A program made the position numbers and the translations under genes. This document shows, one piece after another, positions 32,976-44,243 of a stretch of 64,000 nucleotides of DNA. The stretch is from contig CM019066.1 of NCBI GenBank assembly GCA_009667805.1, forward strand, positions 325,992,690-326,056,689. Direction: 5' to 3'. Numbering within the stretch: position 1 is the stretch's first letter; each line of letters starts with the position of its first letter. Below the pieces are notes generated by a model. That model saw nothing but the letters and a program-made list of their open reading frames with translations, was not told the origin of the DNA and did not search any database. The stretch comes from Leptobrachium leishanense. Lineage: Eukaryota; Chordata; Amphibia; Anura; Megophryidae.

Positions 32976-34702
32976 GGGGGCGGAGCTGACTACCGACGAG
33001 TGAGGTCGCACTATGGAGGTGCTCCTACGATTTTGATGTTTTTCAAGCTGATTTGTGTGACTCACTGTCGACTGCTGACTATACGCTGGGGTAGTGTGTG
33101 CCTGAGGACCTGCTGACCTGATCCGGAGCCTTTCTGAACTTTCTGGAGGACTCTGCGACGCCCGTGTGGCTTTGGGCCTACCTTTCGAGGCCTACTGCTG
33201 GCGGCCATGTTAGGCATTGGCGCGCTAACCAGAGTGTGGTGCGGCCCTTCGCGCTACTCTAGCTGCCCTCCTGCTGATGCTGAGGATGGAGGTGATGCCT
33301 TCCCCAGCGGTGGATTCCTTGAGCCAGGCCGCTTGTGGCTTCCTGGAAGAGGCCCTTCTCCCACCCCCTGGGATTCTGAGTGCCGCGCTGCTGCGGCTGG
33401 ATAGCTACCTGCGCTCCCTGTCCTCCGATGATGACCGGCCACTTACCCGAGGAGACATACGTAATTTTCTAGACATTCTGCGGGGAGGACCGGACGGTGA
33501 CCCGCAATCGGAGCAGCTTGCTGAGAGTGCAGCGGCGGCTGGACGGCCTCCTGCGGATACGGTGTTTGGAGTACCGGAACCTCGGCCTAAATCTGCTGCT
33601 GATTTGCGGACGGCGACCATACCTGCGGAGGTGGAGATGCCGCTTCGGGTGCGGCCAGGACAGGTCCTGATTTCCCCGGTGGGGGTGAGGGTCCGGGAGG
33701 CTGCGAGTGTGGACCCAGGAGGCGCACCTCTTTCGGCAGACCGGCCGCTGGAGGGGCCGCCGGGCTTGGGCATATTGCATCTGCTGGATGGTCGGCAGTG
33801 GAAGGATGTGCCTATGGATGCAAAAGTTGCTGTGGCAGAGAGCATTTTTGTGTTTGGATGCAGAGTGTCTCTTCTGGGTGCTGTCGCTGAGGGGGCTGTA
33901 TGCCTCGTTATCCTGCTGGACACTGGCTGACTCTCAGCGGAGACTTGTCCTTCTCACGTTACTGGCTACCGATCCTCGGCTATACGACGCTATTGTTCCT
34001 GAATTTTTGATGACACCCCACCATGCTGTTACCCCCCCCAATGTCTGTCTACTACCTGATGTGATGAATCTATGTTTGACCTGTCTATTTTCATGCCCTG
34101 CTTACACCCCCCCCCCTCCCTTAGCACTTGAGACTCTTCCTGAGGACATTTTTGTTTTAGGATTTTCTGCTGAGGTCTTTGATTTTACCACCCCCCTTAA
34201 TTATCTGTGTTTGTCCGAGTGAACATGCAGACCTATTTGCTGACATTTGGGACTTGCTGATTGTCTGCTGGAGCATCGGGACTACCCCCCCTTTTTTTTT
34301 TTTTTTTAAATGGGACATTGGGTAGTATCCTGGGCGAGCCGCTAGGGTGGCAACCTAGGCTCTGGCCGTCCTCTTGGCCCCAGGTCTCCCGGCCCTGTGG
34401 TCTCTTTCATGGCCCCGGCCGCCTAAGGGGTGTCGGGGCAAGCCAGGAATGCCACAATCTACTGGGCAGTCCTTTACCTTTTCCCCCTTTATATTTTTAT
34501 TTTTTTATTATTATTATTTATTTATTTTTTCCTTCCCTTTTACTTTTTCCTGATGCCCCACTGTTGGACTACAGTGCTTTTTTGTTTTTCTGACTTTACC
34601 CACCTGAGTTGTCCTGTTTCGCTCACTCGTTATTATTTGTATTCTTGTCTGATTTACTGCTGACCTATTTCAAAATAAAATTTTGAATTCCAAAAAAAAA
34701 AA
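32976..34702 (+). mobile_element. Retroposed sequence with poly(A) and a 14-bp duplication
   Basis: It is flanked by a perfect 14-bp duplication, AATCCTCGGAATTC (32962-32975 and 34703-34716), and ends with AATAAAATTTTGAATTCC and an A-run. This is the signature of L1-type target-primed insertion. It starts GGGGGCGGAGCTGACTACC, as many vertebrate L1 5' ends do. It lacks reverse transcriptase, so it is a non-autonomous L1 derivative, an internally deleted L1 or a processed transcript. Confidence 0.8.
33277..33930 (+). CDS. Unrecognised 217-residue frame in the retroposed sequence
   Basis: I do not recognise the product. The frame is GC-rich and proline/alanine-rich, with an acidic-polar stretch near residues 48-80 (LSSDDDRPLTRGDIRNFLD), a proline-rich middle and a C-terminal segment with LGILHLLDGRQWKDVP. 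An overlapping frame continues at 33707-34222, so one frameshift could have cut a longer protein; TDPRLYDAIVPEFL in that frame looks protein-like. It could be an L1 ORF1-like product, a gene-derived retrocopy or chance. An in-frame ATG at 33286 is an equally good start. Confidence 0.35.
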   Translation: MLRMEVMPSPAVDSLSQAACGFLEEALLPPPGILSAALLRLDSYLRSLSSDDDRPLTRGDIRNFLDILRGGPDGDPQSEQLAESAAAAGRPPADTVFGVPEPRPKSAADLRTATIPAEVEMPLRVRPGQVLISPVGVRVREAASVDPGGAPLSADRPLEGPPGLGILHLLDGRQWKDVPMDAKVAVAESIFVFGCRVSLLGAVAEGAVCLVILLDTG

Positions 34703-34706
34703 AATC
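34684..34706 (+). terminator. Poly(A) tail of the retroposed sequence
   Basis: An A-run of about 13 bases follows TTTTGAATTCC, with AATAAA at 34674 just upstream, and directly abuts the right target duplication. Confidence 0.7.
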
Positions 34707-35039
34707 CTCGGAATTCAGTCACCTGTAACCTGCTGAAAACCCAAGAAAAGCCGAGTACCCAGAGGCTTTTGGATATTTTGCATATTACCCGGATAAAGTC
34801 CGATGTTTCGTTGCACATCACACTTTATCCAGCGACACTAGGGTAATGTGCGAATTACCCAGTTAAAACAGAGCAGAAAAGCAGGGTACCCAGAGGCCTC
34901 TGGATACTTTGCAGATTACCCGGGTAAAGTTTGAAATTTCATTTCACTTCGGACTTTTGCTAATGATGCCTGGGTAATGTCAAGATTACCCGGGTAATCC
35001 TAGGATTAACCGCACTTCAGGCTTTAACTTAACATATAT

Positions 35040-35467
35040 ATACAGTATATTGTTTTTAACTTGTCTTTTAAATAGCCACATCGTTTATTTGTTATCACTA
35101 TAGCAACTGGTCGAGCCATGCGTTTGTGATGTCACATGCTGCGACACGTTCCCAGCATGCCTCCAATAATCGAAAGCACCCACGTGGAGTGCATTACCGC
35201 CCCAGGTAACGTGATTGGTGATTGATACTCTGGTTTTCTTTATAAACTATCTTTGATTTATTTGCTGTAACCTTGATAATGGCTCCTAAGAGAGTCAAAA
35301 TGTTGGGATTTGTTTTTTAACATGTATCAATAAATTTTGTTATTATTTTGATTGAGTTCGGCCATATATAATATATATATTATTAGTAGCAGGTGATGGA
35401 AAGATACCATGGGGGGGGGTTTACAACACAAAAGATCACACAATGGATGCACCCAGTGACACATATT
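35040..35467. other. Unassigned, with a possible decayed hammerhead relic at 35272-35310
   Basis: TTGATAATGGCTCC, AGAGAGTC and AAAATGTTGGG have the layout of a hammerhead (CTGATGA, stem, GAAA) with several core changes, followed by AATAAATTTTG. It may be the tail of an old Penelope-like copy. Confidence 0.3.
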
Positions 35468-35649
35468 CAGGGTTATTGAGAGAGAGTTGAAACTCAGGAG
35501 AACGACTGGAGAAGTGAAAATTCTAGGTCAAAATATCCAAACCAGAAAAATTCTCCTATTTATCTCACTTTCCAAATCGGCTATTTGGTCTAGATTGTTC
35601 TCTTCTCCTGCCAATTCTCCTGGTTTTCACCTTTCTCTGAATAATCCTG
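35468..35649. mobile_element. Family J copy 3
   Basis: A 182-base palindrome, ends CAGGGTTATTGAGAGAG and (inverted) CAGGATTATTCAGAGAAA, followed by ATA. Confidence 0.75.
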
Positions 35650-36728
35650 ATAGAGTAAAATATTTTTTAACTAAACATACAAGAGAAAAACAAAGTACAT
35701 GTAAGACATCAGCAACATAAAATAATAAAATAAACACAGTAAGGAGATTTCATTTTTTGGTGGTAGTGGTGACCCTTGAATTCTACAATATTTCACAATA
35801 TTGTTTATAATGTTCCTACCTGTTTGTGTACAGACAGACTTATATAGGGTAAATCCGATTACCCAGGGCATATTCAATTTATTTCTAAGTTATATGTTTA
35901 ATTTTAATAATGTGATTATCTTTTATGAAGTTCTATCTAGACATTAAAATAGCAATTTGATTTAATACTTTTTAACCAATATGCAGCTTTCCCATTATTG
36001 TTATTTTTCTCCTCCTTCTTATGGTCTTAAAATGAGGAAGCCCATTAAATTCAAATGTAGAAGAACCAAAGTGGCTGTTAATCCCAATTGCTGTCAATCC
36101 CTGTTAAGGGTAGAAAATAACCAGATCTGCATCTCAAATATTGGACATTTCTATTGTTTTAATGCACACACGCTACATGATCTTTGGCCTTGCCACAAAC
36201 CACTATAAGAATAACTCCCAGACAGCAATCAAGCAGCAGGTGCCCTCCTAAATGGAAAATTTAATTCACTTATTACAGAAATCAGTGAGCTGTTCCGATC
36301 AAGTCTAAGGACAAACACACATGGGTAATAGATTTAAATAACATATCAGTCTGGTGTGCTATTGTACTTGAATATTATATCTAAACATATATATATATAT
36401 ATATATACAGTATATACATACTTGACCCATACAACCCAGGACATACTTGAAAACGAGAGAAGTCTCAATGTATCCTTTCTGGTAAAATACTTTATAAATA
36501 AATATATATATATATATATATATAATTCAAGTTTGGTTTTTGTTACTGTAGCTTATGATTAAAACTTATTTTAAACGTCTTTGTTGTATATGTGATAGTG
36601 ATGTAGATCCTGCATTGTAAGGTATATAGTTATTCTTCAAGAAAAAAGCCAAAAGCAAAAAAAAAAAAAAAGATGCATGTTGTACAGTGGATAGGGATAA
36701 GACCAAGCTGTTTATTGCACCAAATTGT
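35650..36728. other. AT-rich DNA with two AT microsatellites
   Basis: (AT)n tracts lie at 36388-36407 and 36502-36524. Nothing else is recognised. Confidence 0.5.
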
Positions 36729-37085
36729 CAGGGTTATTCAGAGAAAGGTGAAACTCTGGAGAACTTTGAGAGAAGTGAAAATTCTAGGTCAAAATAGCCG
36801 ATTTGGAAAGTGTGATAAATGGTAGAATTTTTCTGGTTCGGTTGTTTTGACATACAGGGTTATTCAGAGAAAGGTGAAAACCAGGAGAATTGCCAGGAGA
36901 ATGAACAATCTAGACCAAATAGCCAATTTGAAAAGTGAGATAAATGGGAGAATTTTTCTGGTTTGGCTATTTTGACCTAGGATGTTCACTTCTCCAGTCA
37001 TTCTCCTAGTTTTCACCTCTCTCTGAATAACCCTGATAGAATTTTCACTTCTCCAAAAGTTCTCCAGAGTTTCACCTTTCTCAGA
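36729..37085. mobile_element. Family J copy 4, split by another J
   Basis: The left part, 36729-36854, and the right part from 37039 rebuild one J element. The insertion site is flanked by ATA on both sides (36852-36854 and 37036-37038). Its right terminus is decayed. Confidence 0.75.
36855..37035. mobile_element. Family J copy 5, inserted in copy 4
   Basis: A complete 181-base element, CAGGGTTATTCAGAGAAA to CTCTCTGAATAACCCTG, with a perfect ATA duplication. Confidence 0.85.
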
Positions 37086-37365
37086 TAGTCTTTGCATCCA
37101 TCCCTATTGTAGTTAAAGGGGAACTACCACTTACATAAACTGTAACTAGATTACTTGTGCATGACAACTAAAACCGCATTAAAAAAGCACATGCTGCGAT
37201 TTGTTTTTTCTTTGCTTGAAGTAATTGCATGTAAAAAGGAAAAATAAAGGTTTTTTTATCTCCTGTTTCCATTTTATGGATTTTTCCTCATCATTTTACC
37301 AAATTCTGTGGAAAGCTTATCCTTTGTGGCTGTGGTTTATCTAATATACAATATTTACCAGTTAA

Positions 37366-39685
37366 CCCCTTCACTACCAAGTGATTTTCCAAAAAAACAT
37401 TGCCAGAAACCAGTGTCTTTTTGTAAAATAATTTCTATTTAATTATACGTTAAGAAATATTTGAGCTTATACCCATTATATATCTTACTGTAAATATCCA
37501 ATTTTTGGCCAGTAGATGGCGTCATCTACTGCCAAATTCAGGGCCGGATTTGCATCTCAATAGCCTGTAGGCACAGAAATGTGGAGCGCCCCAACCCCCC
37601 CTGCTGATATCAAAAGAAGGGGCAGAATCTGTTGCTTTAGTTGAGTTAGTGTAGTGGCATTGTTTGTTTTAGATGTAAAAGCATATATTGTCTCTGCCAT
37701 AGAACAGAGAGAAAAAAAATTTGGATTGTATTTTAACCCCTTAGTGACCGGGCGGTTTTACACAAATCCGTCTTTTAGTGACCGCTGCTGTTTTTACGTT
37801 TCTGCGCTGTTAGTGTTTAGGACAATTTTTCCTCTTACTCGTTTATTCGACCCACACATATTATACACCCTTTTTCCCGCCATTAAATGGACTTTCTAGA
37901 AATACCATTATTTCCATCATATCGAATAATTTACTATAAAAAGAAATATGAAATATAAAGAAAAAAATGGTAAAAACACACTTTTTCGTAATTTAATCCC
38001 CAAAATCTACAACCACCCAAAAAGACCCCGGCTAAATAGGTTCAAAATTTTGTCCCGAGACTAGAAATACCCAATTTTAACATGCGTTTGCTTTTTAACC
38101 CCTTCACTGCTGAGACAGTTCACCTATGTGCGCTGCGCTCATTCTGACCATTTTGTGCTAATTATTTTTAGATGACAGCCTAGGTCCTATTTAATTAAAC
38201 TCCCCCCAGACAAAAAAAACTTTTTAAAAAAAAAACATTATTTTATTTTGTTTAATTTTTTTATTATTTTTTTTTATTTAATTTTTTTTTTTTTTTTTTT
38301 TTTAAACCAAACCTGGTCACGTTTGGTATCATTTGAAAGGCCATAATCAGGCCTTTTAAATGATGGCAAATAGGACCATGGATCGGGAGATAAAGGGATC
38401 CTTAGGATCCCCTTATCTCTACATGGCAGCTAGAGGGATAACTGGCCCACTGACATCCTCACACATATGGTGAGGTTGTCAGTGGGTGGGGGGGGGGGAC
38501 CTGGAGGCTTGGCTGACATCCAAGATGTCAGCCCCCCTCCAGGTTTGAATCACGTTTTGGCGCCAATTGGCGGCGAAACTGTTAATGCCATACACCGCTG
38601 GAAAGGGGAGGCTCTCCCCTCTCCAGCGGTGCAAACGGCATCTCCCTAGCTTCAATGGTTGGGGAGATAGAGGGCTCCGAAGGAGCCCCCCCTCCCCTCC
38701 ATTGAAACACATGGGGGCACCTTCTGATGACGTCACCACGCAGCGTGGCGACGTCATCAGCCTCGCCTGCCCATGTAAATCACATGGGCAGGCTTCCTCC
38801 CTGCCAGATCGCCGTGGGATCCGACGAGGGAGGTGAGTATCGGGCGGGAGGGGGATTTGGCGCCGCTGACGTACCCTGTACGTCCGCGGGTCTAAGGGAG
38901 ACCCGAGGACAGGACGTACAGGGTACATCAGGGGTCATTAAGGGGTTAATTTTTTTTTTTTTTACACATTACATGCTCATGTTTGGTATCATTTTAAAGA
39001 CCAGACTCTGACTTTTCCAATGACACATCACTTTCCTTGTGCGGTGTACAATTCAGTCCCAAATTCAAAGTCCCCCTGTCTCTCCTCACTGCAGTACCAC
39101 GGTCTAGGTTGTCGATGAAACAATGTATTGCATCATCAGCTCCACACTTGCTGGCAGTGTGGGAAATGAGAAGGTGAGTTAGTGCAGCATCACTGTTCAC
39201 TTTATAATTGTAAACAGAATAATAGTGCTGAGTTAGAAAAAAAGTGCAAAATATTATTTTATTTGTTGTTTTATGTTTAAATCAAACTAACCTACTTAAA
39301 CTTGGTATCACTGGGAAGTCCATAATCTTGCAGCAAACAACTTTTGTTTGCTTTTGGACTGCAGAAGGTGCACCCAAAGTTGTATCCCTGTGGGCATAAT
39401 GCCCAAAGAACTAAAACTATGTAAATTCAGCTGATGAATGCTCTGACATAGGACATTCAGCAGCCGAGGCAGGGAGAAAAAAATAGAGCTGCAGCTCAAA
39501 CGACTGTGACTCTATTTGTCAGAAGATGGCGCCATCTGCTGCCAAAATAGGTTATTTACAGTAAGAAATACATTGGGTATATGTCCAAATATGTCTTACT
39601 GTGTAATTAATTAAAAGTGATTGTACAAAATAAATACTGGTAACTGACAATGTTTTTTTTGGAAAATCACTAGGTGGTGAAGGTA
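37366..39685. mobile_element. Family D copy 1, split by an F/G element (TTAA)
   Basis: The left end CCCCTTCACTACCAAGTG and the inverted right end CACCACCTAGTGATTTTCC are flanked by TTAA (37362-37365 and 39686-39689). The terminal inverted repeat is about 25 bases. A GGCGTCATCTACTGCCAAA motif near the left and AGATGGCGCCATCTGCTGCC near the right form subterminal partners. piggyBac-like by target site; no transposase. Confidence 0.75.
37737..38945. mobile_element. Family F/G hairpin-array element(s) at TTAA
   Basis: The outer ends CCCCTTAGTGACCGGGCGG and (inverted) CCCCTTAATGACCCCTG lie between TTAA (37733-37736 and 38946-38949). A second left end, CCCCTTCACTGCTGAGAC, follows a TTAA at 38095-38098 and resembles family E, so two related elements may be nested or fused. 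The right 650 bases are hairpins similar in order to family E: 38380-38418, 38451-38484, 38505-38543, 38600-38631, 38724-38762, 38765-38793 and 38867-38929. Confidence 0.7.
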
Positions 39686-39689
39686 TTAA

Positions 39690-40224
39690 AGTGATTTTCT
39701 TTTAGTATATTACATATACACATGAAACATTTCTCATATTATTTATTATCACATATTATTTCAGTTCTGAATTAAAGGTATTTTAAGTTGGGTTTCCATG
39801 CATATTTTTCCTGCTATCTTGAATGCGTCACATATTTATATTATTCTGTATTCAATTTAGTATTTTGTCGGAGAGGACGTTTGTTTAATTATTATTTTGC
39901 ATCAAGACGATAAAATAAATAGCCATTATTATTTTTTGGTTTTGAAATTCACAATTTTTTACTCACAGAAAATCTAATATTAATGTTTATCACTTACATA
40001 TTTTTTCTTCATTTTAAATTCAGTTCCAATATACACATTCTGAGTTTTTTTTATTCATTTATTTTACACTTGAGGTCAGCCAAATGTTGATTTATTTTAT
40101 TCATACTTAAGAAAACTATTCAACATCTGTGTAATTGAAATGTTTAACAATTTGATGTGCAATCTTTTTTCTGTAACTGATTACTTTAATTCAATTTTAG
40201 TGTGCAATTAAAATCAAGATATAC
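39690..40224. other. AT-rich, nothing recognised
   Basis: No frames or repeats were noted. Confidence 0.4.
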
Positions 40225-40350
40225 ACTAACTTTTTTCACAAATAATATTAATACTTTAAAATAAATAGCATCATGTATCAATATGATAAATATTGATACA
40301 TTATTTTATTTATTTTAAAGTATTAATATTATTTGTGAAAAAAAGTTAGT
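40225..40350. repeat. Near-perfect AT-rich hairpin, arms about 55 bp
   Basis: TCACAAATAATATTAATAC and TTTAAAATAAATA on the left pair with TATTTATTTTAAA and GTATTAATATTATTTGTGA on the right around an ATGTATCAATATG loop. ACACTAAC and GTTAGTGT bound the arms. Confidence 0.85.
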
Positions 40351-40485
40351 GTAATGTAGAGTGTCAGTCAGTACACCAATGTGCATAAACTTGAATGGCT
40401 TATGTCAGTAATTGTACAAGTTTTATGTAATACAGGAAAAATTGATTCAATGCATAGATACAGGAGATTTTCTCTTGGTTACATA

Positions 40486-40666
40486 CAGGACTATTCAGAG
40501 AGAGGTGAAAACCTTGAGAATTGCCAGGAGAATGAACAATCTAGACCAAATAACCAATATGGAAAGTGAGATAAATGGCAGAATTTTTCTGGTTTGACTA
40601 TTTTGACCTAGAATTTTCAATTCTCCAGTCATTCTCAAGGTTTTCTCCTCTTTCTGAATAGCCCTA
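40486..40666. mobile_element. Family J copy 6 (ATA duplication)
   Basis: 181 bases, ends CAGGACTATTCAGAGAGA and (inverted) TAGGGCTATTCAGAAAGA, flanked by ATA (40483-40485 and 40667-40669). Confidence 0.8.
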
Positions 40667-40719
40667 ATAGAAAAAGAAACACAGTACATAGCGTAACTCC
40701 ACAAATGGTACAAGATTTA

Positions 40720-41672
40720 CAGGGTTATTCAAAGAGATCCGAATTGTGGCCGAAAGGGAACCGAACAGTGAAATTCAGCTTATGGTTACCTTTCCTGGAC
40801 ATTCGACTATTCAGAGAGCAGCCAATTTGCCAAATCCTGGCGAATTGCCTGCAGATACGGTGCCTGGTTGTTGCCTGTTCGAGGGCAGTGAAATCCCCAT
40901 AGAGAAGCAATGCTTCATCTATTCAGAGAACAAAAACCAGCAGTGAAAAGTTGCCGAATTGCCCTGCTGTTCGGTGGTTTCATTCGACAGGTTTATTCAG
41001 GCGAATCCCATAGGCTTCAATGTTAAAAATATTCCCGTTTTAATGCAATATCTAATAAACCATTGACTATAGTATTCTGCAGTAAAAAGTCTCTTTATGT
41101 ATAGTTTTTTTTGGATCTTTCAGGCATTTGTTGGGAATTGTTTGCAAAAATTTTTGTTCGTTTTTTTAAAATTGCTTTTTCTTTTTTCTGTAACAGCCCT
41201 TTTTATTATCATTCATTGGATCTTATATGTAAATTCCAGACATTTTCGTTCTTTAGTTTCTTTGCAAACAGCGTTTCACTTTTCAAACATTCAAGCGTAC
41301 TGTTTTTTATTTTTGTCACTCCATTCGTCTGCGGTGTCGGCTTTTTCCGGCGGCTGCTCTGCGCTGTGATCGGCAGCTGCTCTGCGCTGTGATCGGCAGC
41401 TGCTCTGCGCTGTGATGGGCGGCTGCTCGGGTTTCTCCGTGTTCGGCGGGGTTAATCCTGATGTTTTTGCGGGTTTCAGTGTGCGTTCACTGGGTTTTAC
41501 GTTGAGTGTTCGACGGGTTTGCGGCGGCTTTTCCCTGATTACAACGGCCCTGTGGTGCTTACTGAATACACCGCAGGGTCACTGAAATGCGATCGCCAAA
41601 TCGCACCGAATTGGGGAGAATGAAAAGTCACCGAACGTGCGGTGACTTTTCGATTCTCTTTGAATAACCCTG
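40720..41672 (+). mobile_element. Family C copy 5, uninterrupted reference copy
   Basis: 953 bases from CAGGGTTATTCAAAGAG to CTCTTTGAATAACCCTG, flanks TTA and ATA. A local triplication of GGCAGCTGCTCTGCGCTGTG at 41351-41425 makes it slightly longer than copy 3. No coding capacity is conserved among copies. Confidence 0.85.
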
Positions 41673-44243
41673 ATAGAAAATATATTGTATATCCAACCAC
41701 TCACATTCTCCTGAGCGTGTCCGCTCAGTTTTTCCACTTGTAGGTACTTCTTAGGGCGTACCCATCAGCCACTACATCACCGAAGAGCACTCTCATCTCG
41801 AAAAGAGAACAGCAACAGATTGTGCAGATGGTACTTGTGCAGAGTATTTGTATAATACAGCAGGAAATACAGTCACCCCTCTGGATCCAATCGACCAGCT
41901 CTGGGTATTGTCCAGGTTTAACCAGAAATCACTCCCCCTGACTTCTTTCTATGGGGTTATATAAAAGATATGGTGTATCGAACAAAGATACGGGACATCA
42001 ATAATCTACAGCAGATGCCATTGTCACCATTGATGAGGGTTTGCTACAGAAAACATGGCAAGAAATCGAGTACCGTCTTGATGTGCTTCGTGCAACTAAT
42101 GGTGTCCATATAGAGGTGTATTAAATGAGGCAAAGACCTTAAATATATACGTCTCATTTACTAATACTTTTCACTTATCTGTCTTTGATTTTGCCTTTTG
42201 TAGTAAATTTTTGAAATTGTAAAGAGACTTTATGGACACCCTGTATTATTAGTTTATTAAATCAGTTGTACTTGAAAAGTCATTGGATGGGATTCACTAA
42301 GCGTAAAATGTGGGCGTAATGTGACGTGAAGCATCCCACCTCAGTCACTAAGCACTTGGACAGCATTGAGGTTCTGTTTGATAAAGAATAGTCAGACAGC
42401 TGAAGTGTTCTTCGGATAAAGTGCCTTGTTTACATTTTTTTTTGTAGCTACTACTAAGCAGTTGAATGAAATGAGGTCTACCTCTTATCTCGTGGCGAGA
42501 TCGAATTTTCCCGCTTTAATGAAATCCCCTCGAAGAAGAGGTGAGTGTGATCGTCTGCCATTTGTCTGTGCTACTGGACGAACACCAAGGATAGATAGTT
42601 ATTCTGTCAGCTTCACTGTGCCTGCTCAAGCTTGCAAGGTTGTAAGCACATGTTTGTCTTGTGATGACATGCCAATGAGTCGCGCAGAGTTATGAAAGTG
42701 AATGCCACCATTGGTGCTGCTCACAGAATGTCGTTTTCACACTAGACATTTAAAGAAATCAACTTGAGGGAGCCCAGTAACCCACTAATGGTAAAGGCCA
42801 ACCCGACATGGTGATGATTCCCTGATACACAAATCTCTACTAGACCCAGAATTGATGTCTAAATCTGCAGACCATCTTATAATGGTGGAACAATTATCCA
42901 CTAAAGTCCTCATTACTCATGTATAATATTGGGGAAGCTATGTTTTTCTTTGACAAATACTTATATTGCCTTACACATCTGTAAAGGTTTATATGTGTTT
43001 TAACCTAGCTATTATTTTATTGTTTGAATATTTTTTGACATTTTTTTCCCTATTATTTAACTAATTAAACTCAGTAATAATTATATACATAATTTTTTTA
43101 AAATTATTTACACTTTAAATACTGCTCGGGATAATTCTGTAATAAATAAATGGCTAGCGTGTATCTTTAATTTTGGCAAGATGTTAGAATTGCATTAGGT
43201 TAAACAATGTACAAATGAAAACCAAAGGCAAATCACAATGATAAACTGTAATTGGATTAAACATCTGGTTCCATCCTCCTTGATGAGTTTGCCACCTGAT
43301 GACTTGTACTGATGTACTGAAATTTAGGCGATGCCTCCAGCCTCCTAGTCATCTGGCGTCTAGTACAAAACACACTGAGCACTGACTTCCTTTCATTAAT
43401 TGGCTTAGAAGGAACAGCACTTGGCACAGAAATAGATTTTAAGGCACGTAGTTTGTCAGATGAAAAAAATTAAAGCTGGTAAAAAGAGAACATCATTATG
43501 ATTTTAATAAAGAAAACTTTAAAACGCTTCTGTATTGTATAAATGACTACGATAATAATAATTTCACAAATTGTGCATCTGTGACAGAGTAAATATTCAG
43601 ATTATCAAAAACCAGATAAAAATACTATAAATATTCCTATTCAGTCTCGTGTATTAGACAAATAATCACAATATAAACATTGTATATAACATCAGACAGT
43701 GATAATATAAATCTCGCCACTCCTATGTGTCCATAACTAACTGTATGGAGTTAAAAACATGTTGTGGCTGCAGAAGAATAAGGCTCTATTCCAACCGTAG
43801 TGTAAACTTAACCAGAACTAATGTAAACTTACCAGAGTCATAAAAGTCTATTAACTACCGAGATAGAGAAATGTCTGACTTCAAAGGCACCACCTGGTGC
43901 CCGGCCCCGATATTGAGATATCACGAGATGATTTCATTTGATCAGACCAAGTAAAGTCACTAACATTTAAGCCTGCCCAGTGGACACACAAGATCTTTCC
44001 CATTATAATTATATAATCACATGAATGCGGAGATTACAAGATGGCATCCAAGCTGTCCAAGATGGCCCCCTCCACAAAGTGTTTTTTTTTTTGTAGAAAA
44101 TTAAAGTGTGCAAATTGGAGAATAAATACCAATGGTCCCCAAACACCTTTGCCGATACACACAGTAGCTGAACAAGATGTGTTTCCAAGATATCGGGCAG
44201 CTTGCCAAATTTAAAGTTGCAAGCCTTGACAGCACACTACTGA
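41673..44243. other. Mostly unassigned DNA
   Basis: A fragment at 43780-43865 (GTGTAAACTTAACCAGAAC) belongs to the repeat seen at 8510 and 56868. The 89-residue frame at 42426 is not recognisable. No host exon is seen. Confidence 0.4.

Larger units (their letters stand above)
32306..35036. mobile_element. Family K: GGGTAA-rich foldback element, split by a retroposon
   Basis: Long inverted ends (about 60 bases) start ATATGTTAAGGGTAAAGCC on the left and ATATGTTAAGTTAAAGCC inverted on the right; both continue GAAGTGCGGTTAATCCTAGG. The interior repeats short TTACCC and GGGTAA motifs, often as TTACCCGGGTAA. There is no transposase. Without the insertion at 32976 it is about 1 kb. The flanking AT-repeat sequence hides the target duplication. 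Confidence 0.7.

Noticed and set aside
33405..33923. A 172-residue minus-strand frame opposite the retroposed sequence
   Set aside because: It is antisense to a transcript-derived insertion with a plus-strand poly(A), so it is most likely a shadow of the GC-rich plus-strand frame.
35272..35310. A hammerhead-like stretch
   Set aside because: The stem and spacing are suggestive, but both the CTGATGA and GAAA cores are altered; kept only as a possible relic.
37113..37370. A TTAAAGGGGAACTACC start like a miniature transposon end
   Set aside because: No matching right end was found before the next element; left unannotated.
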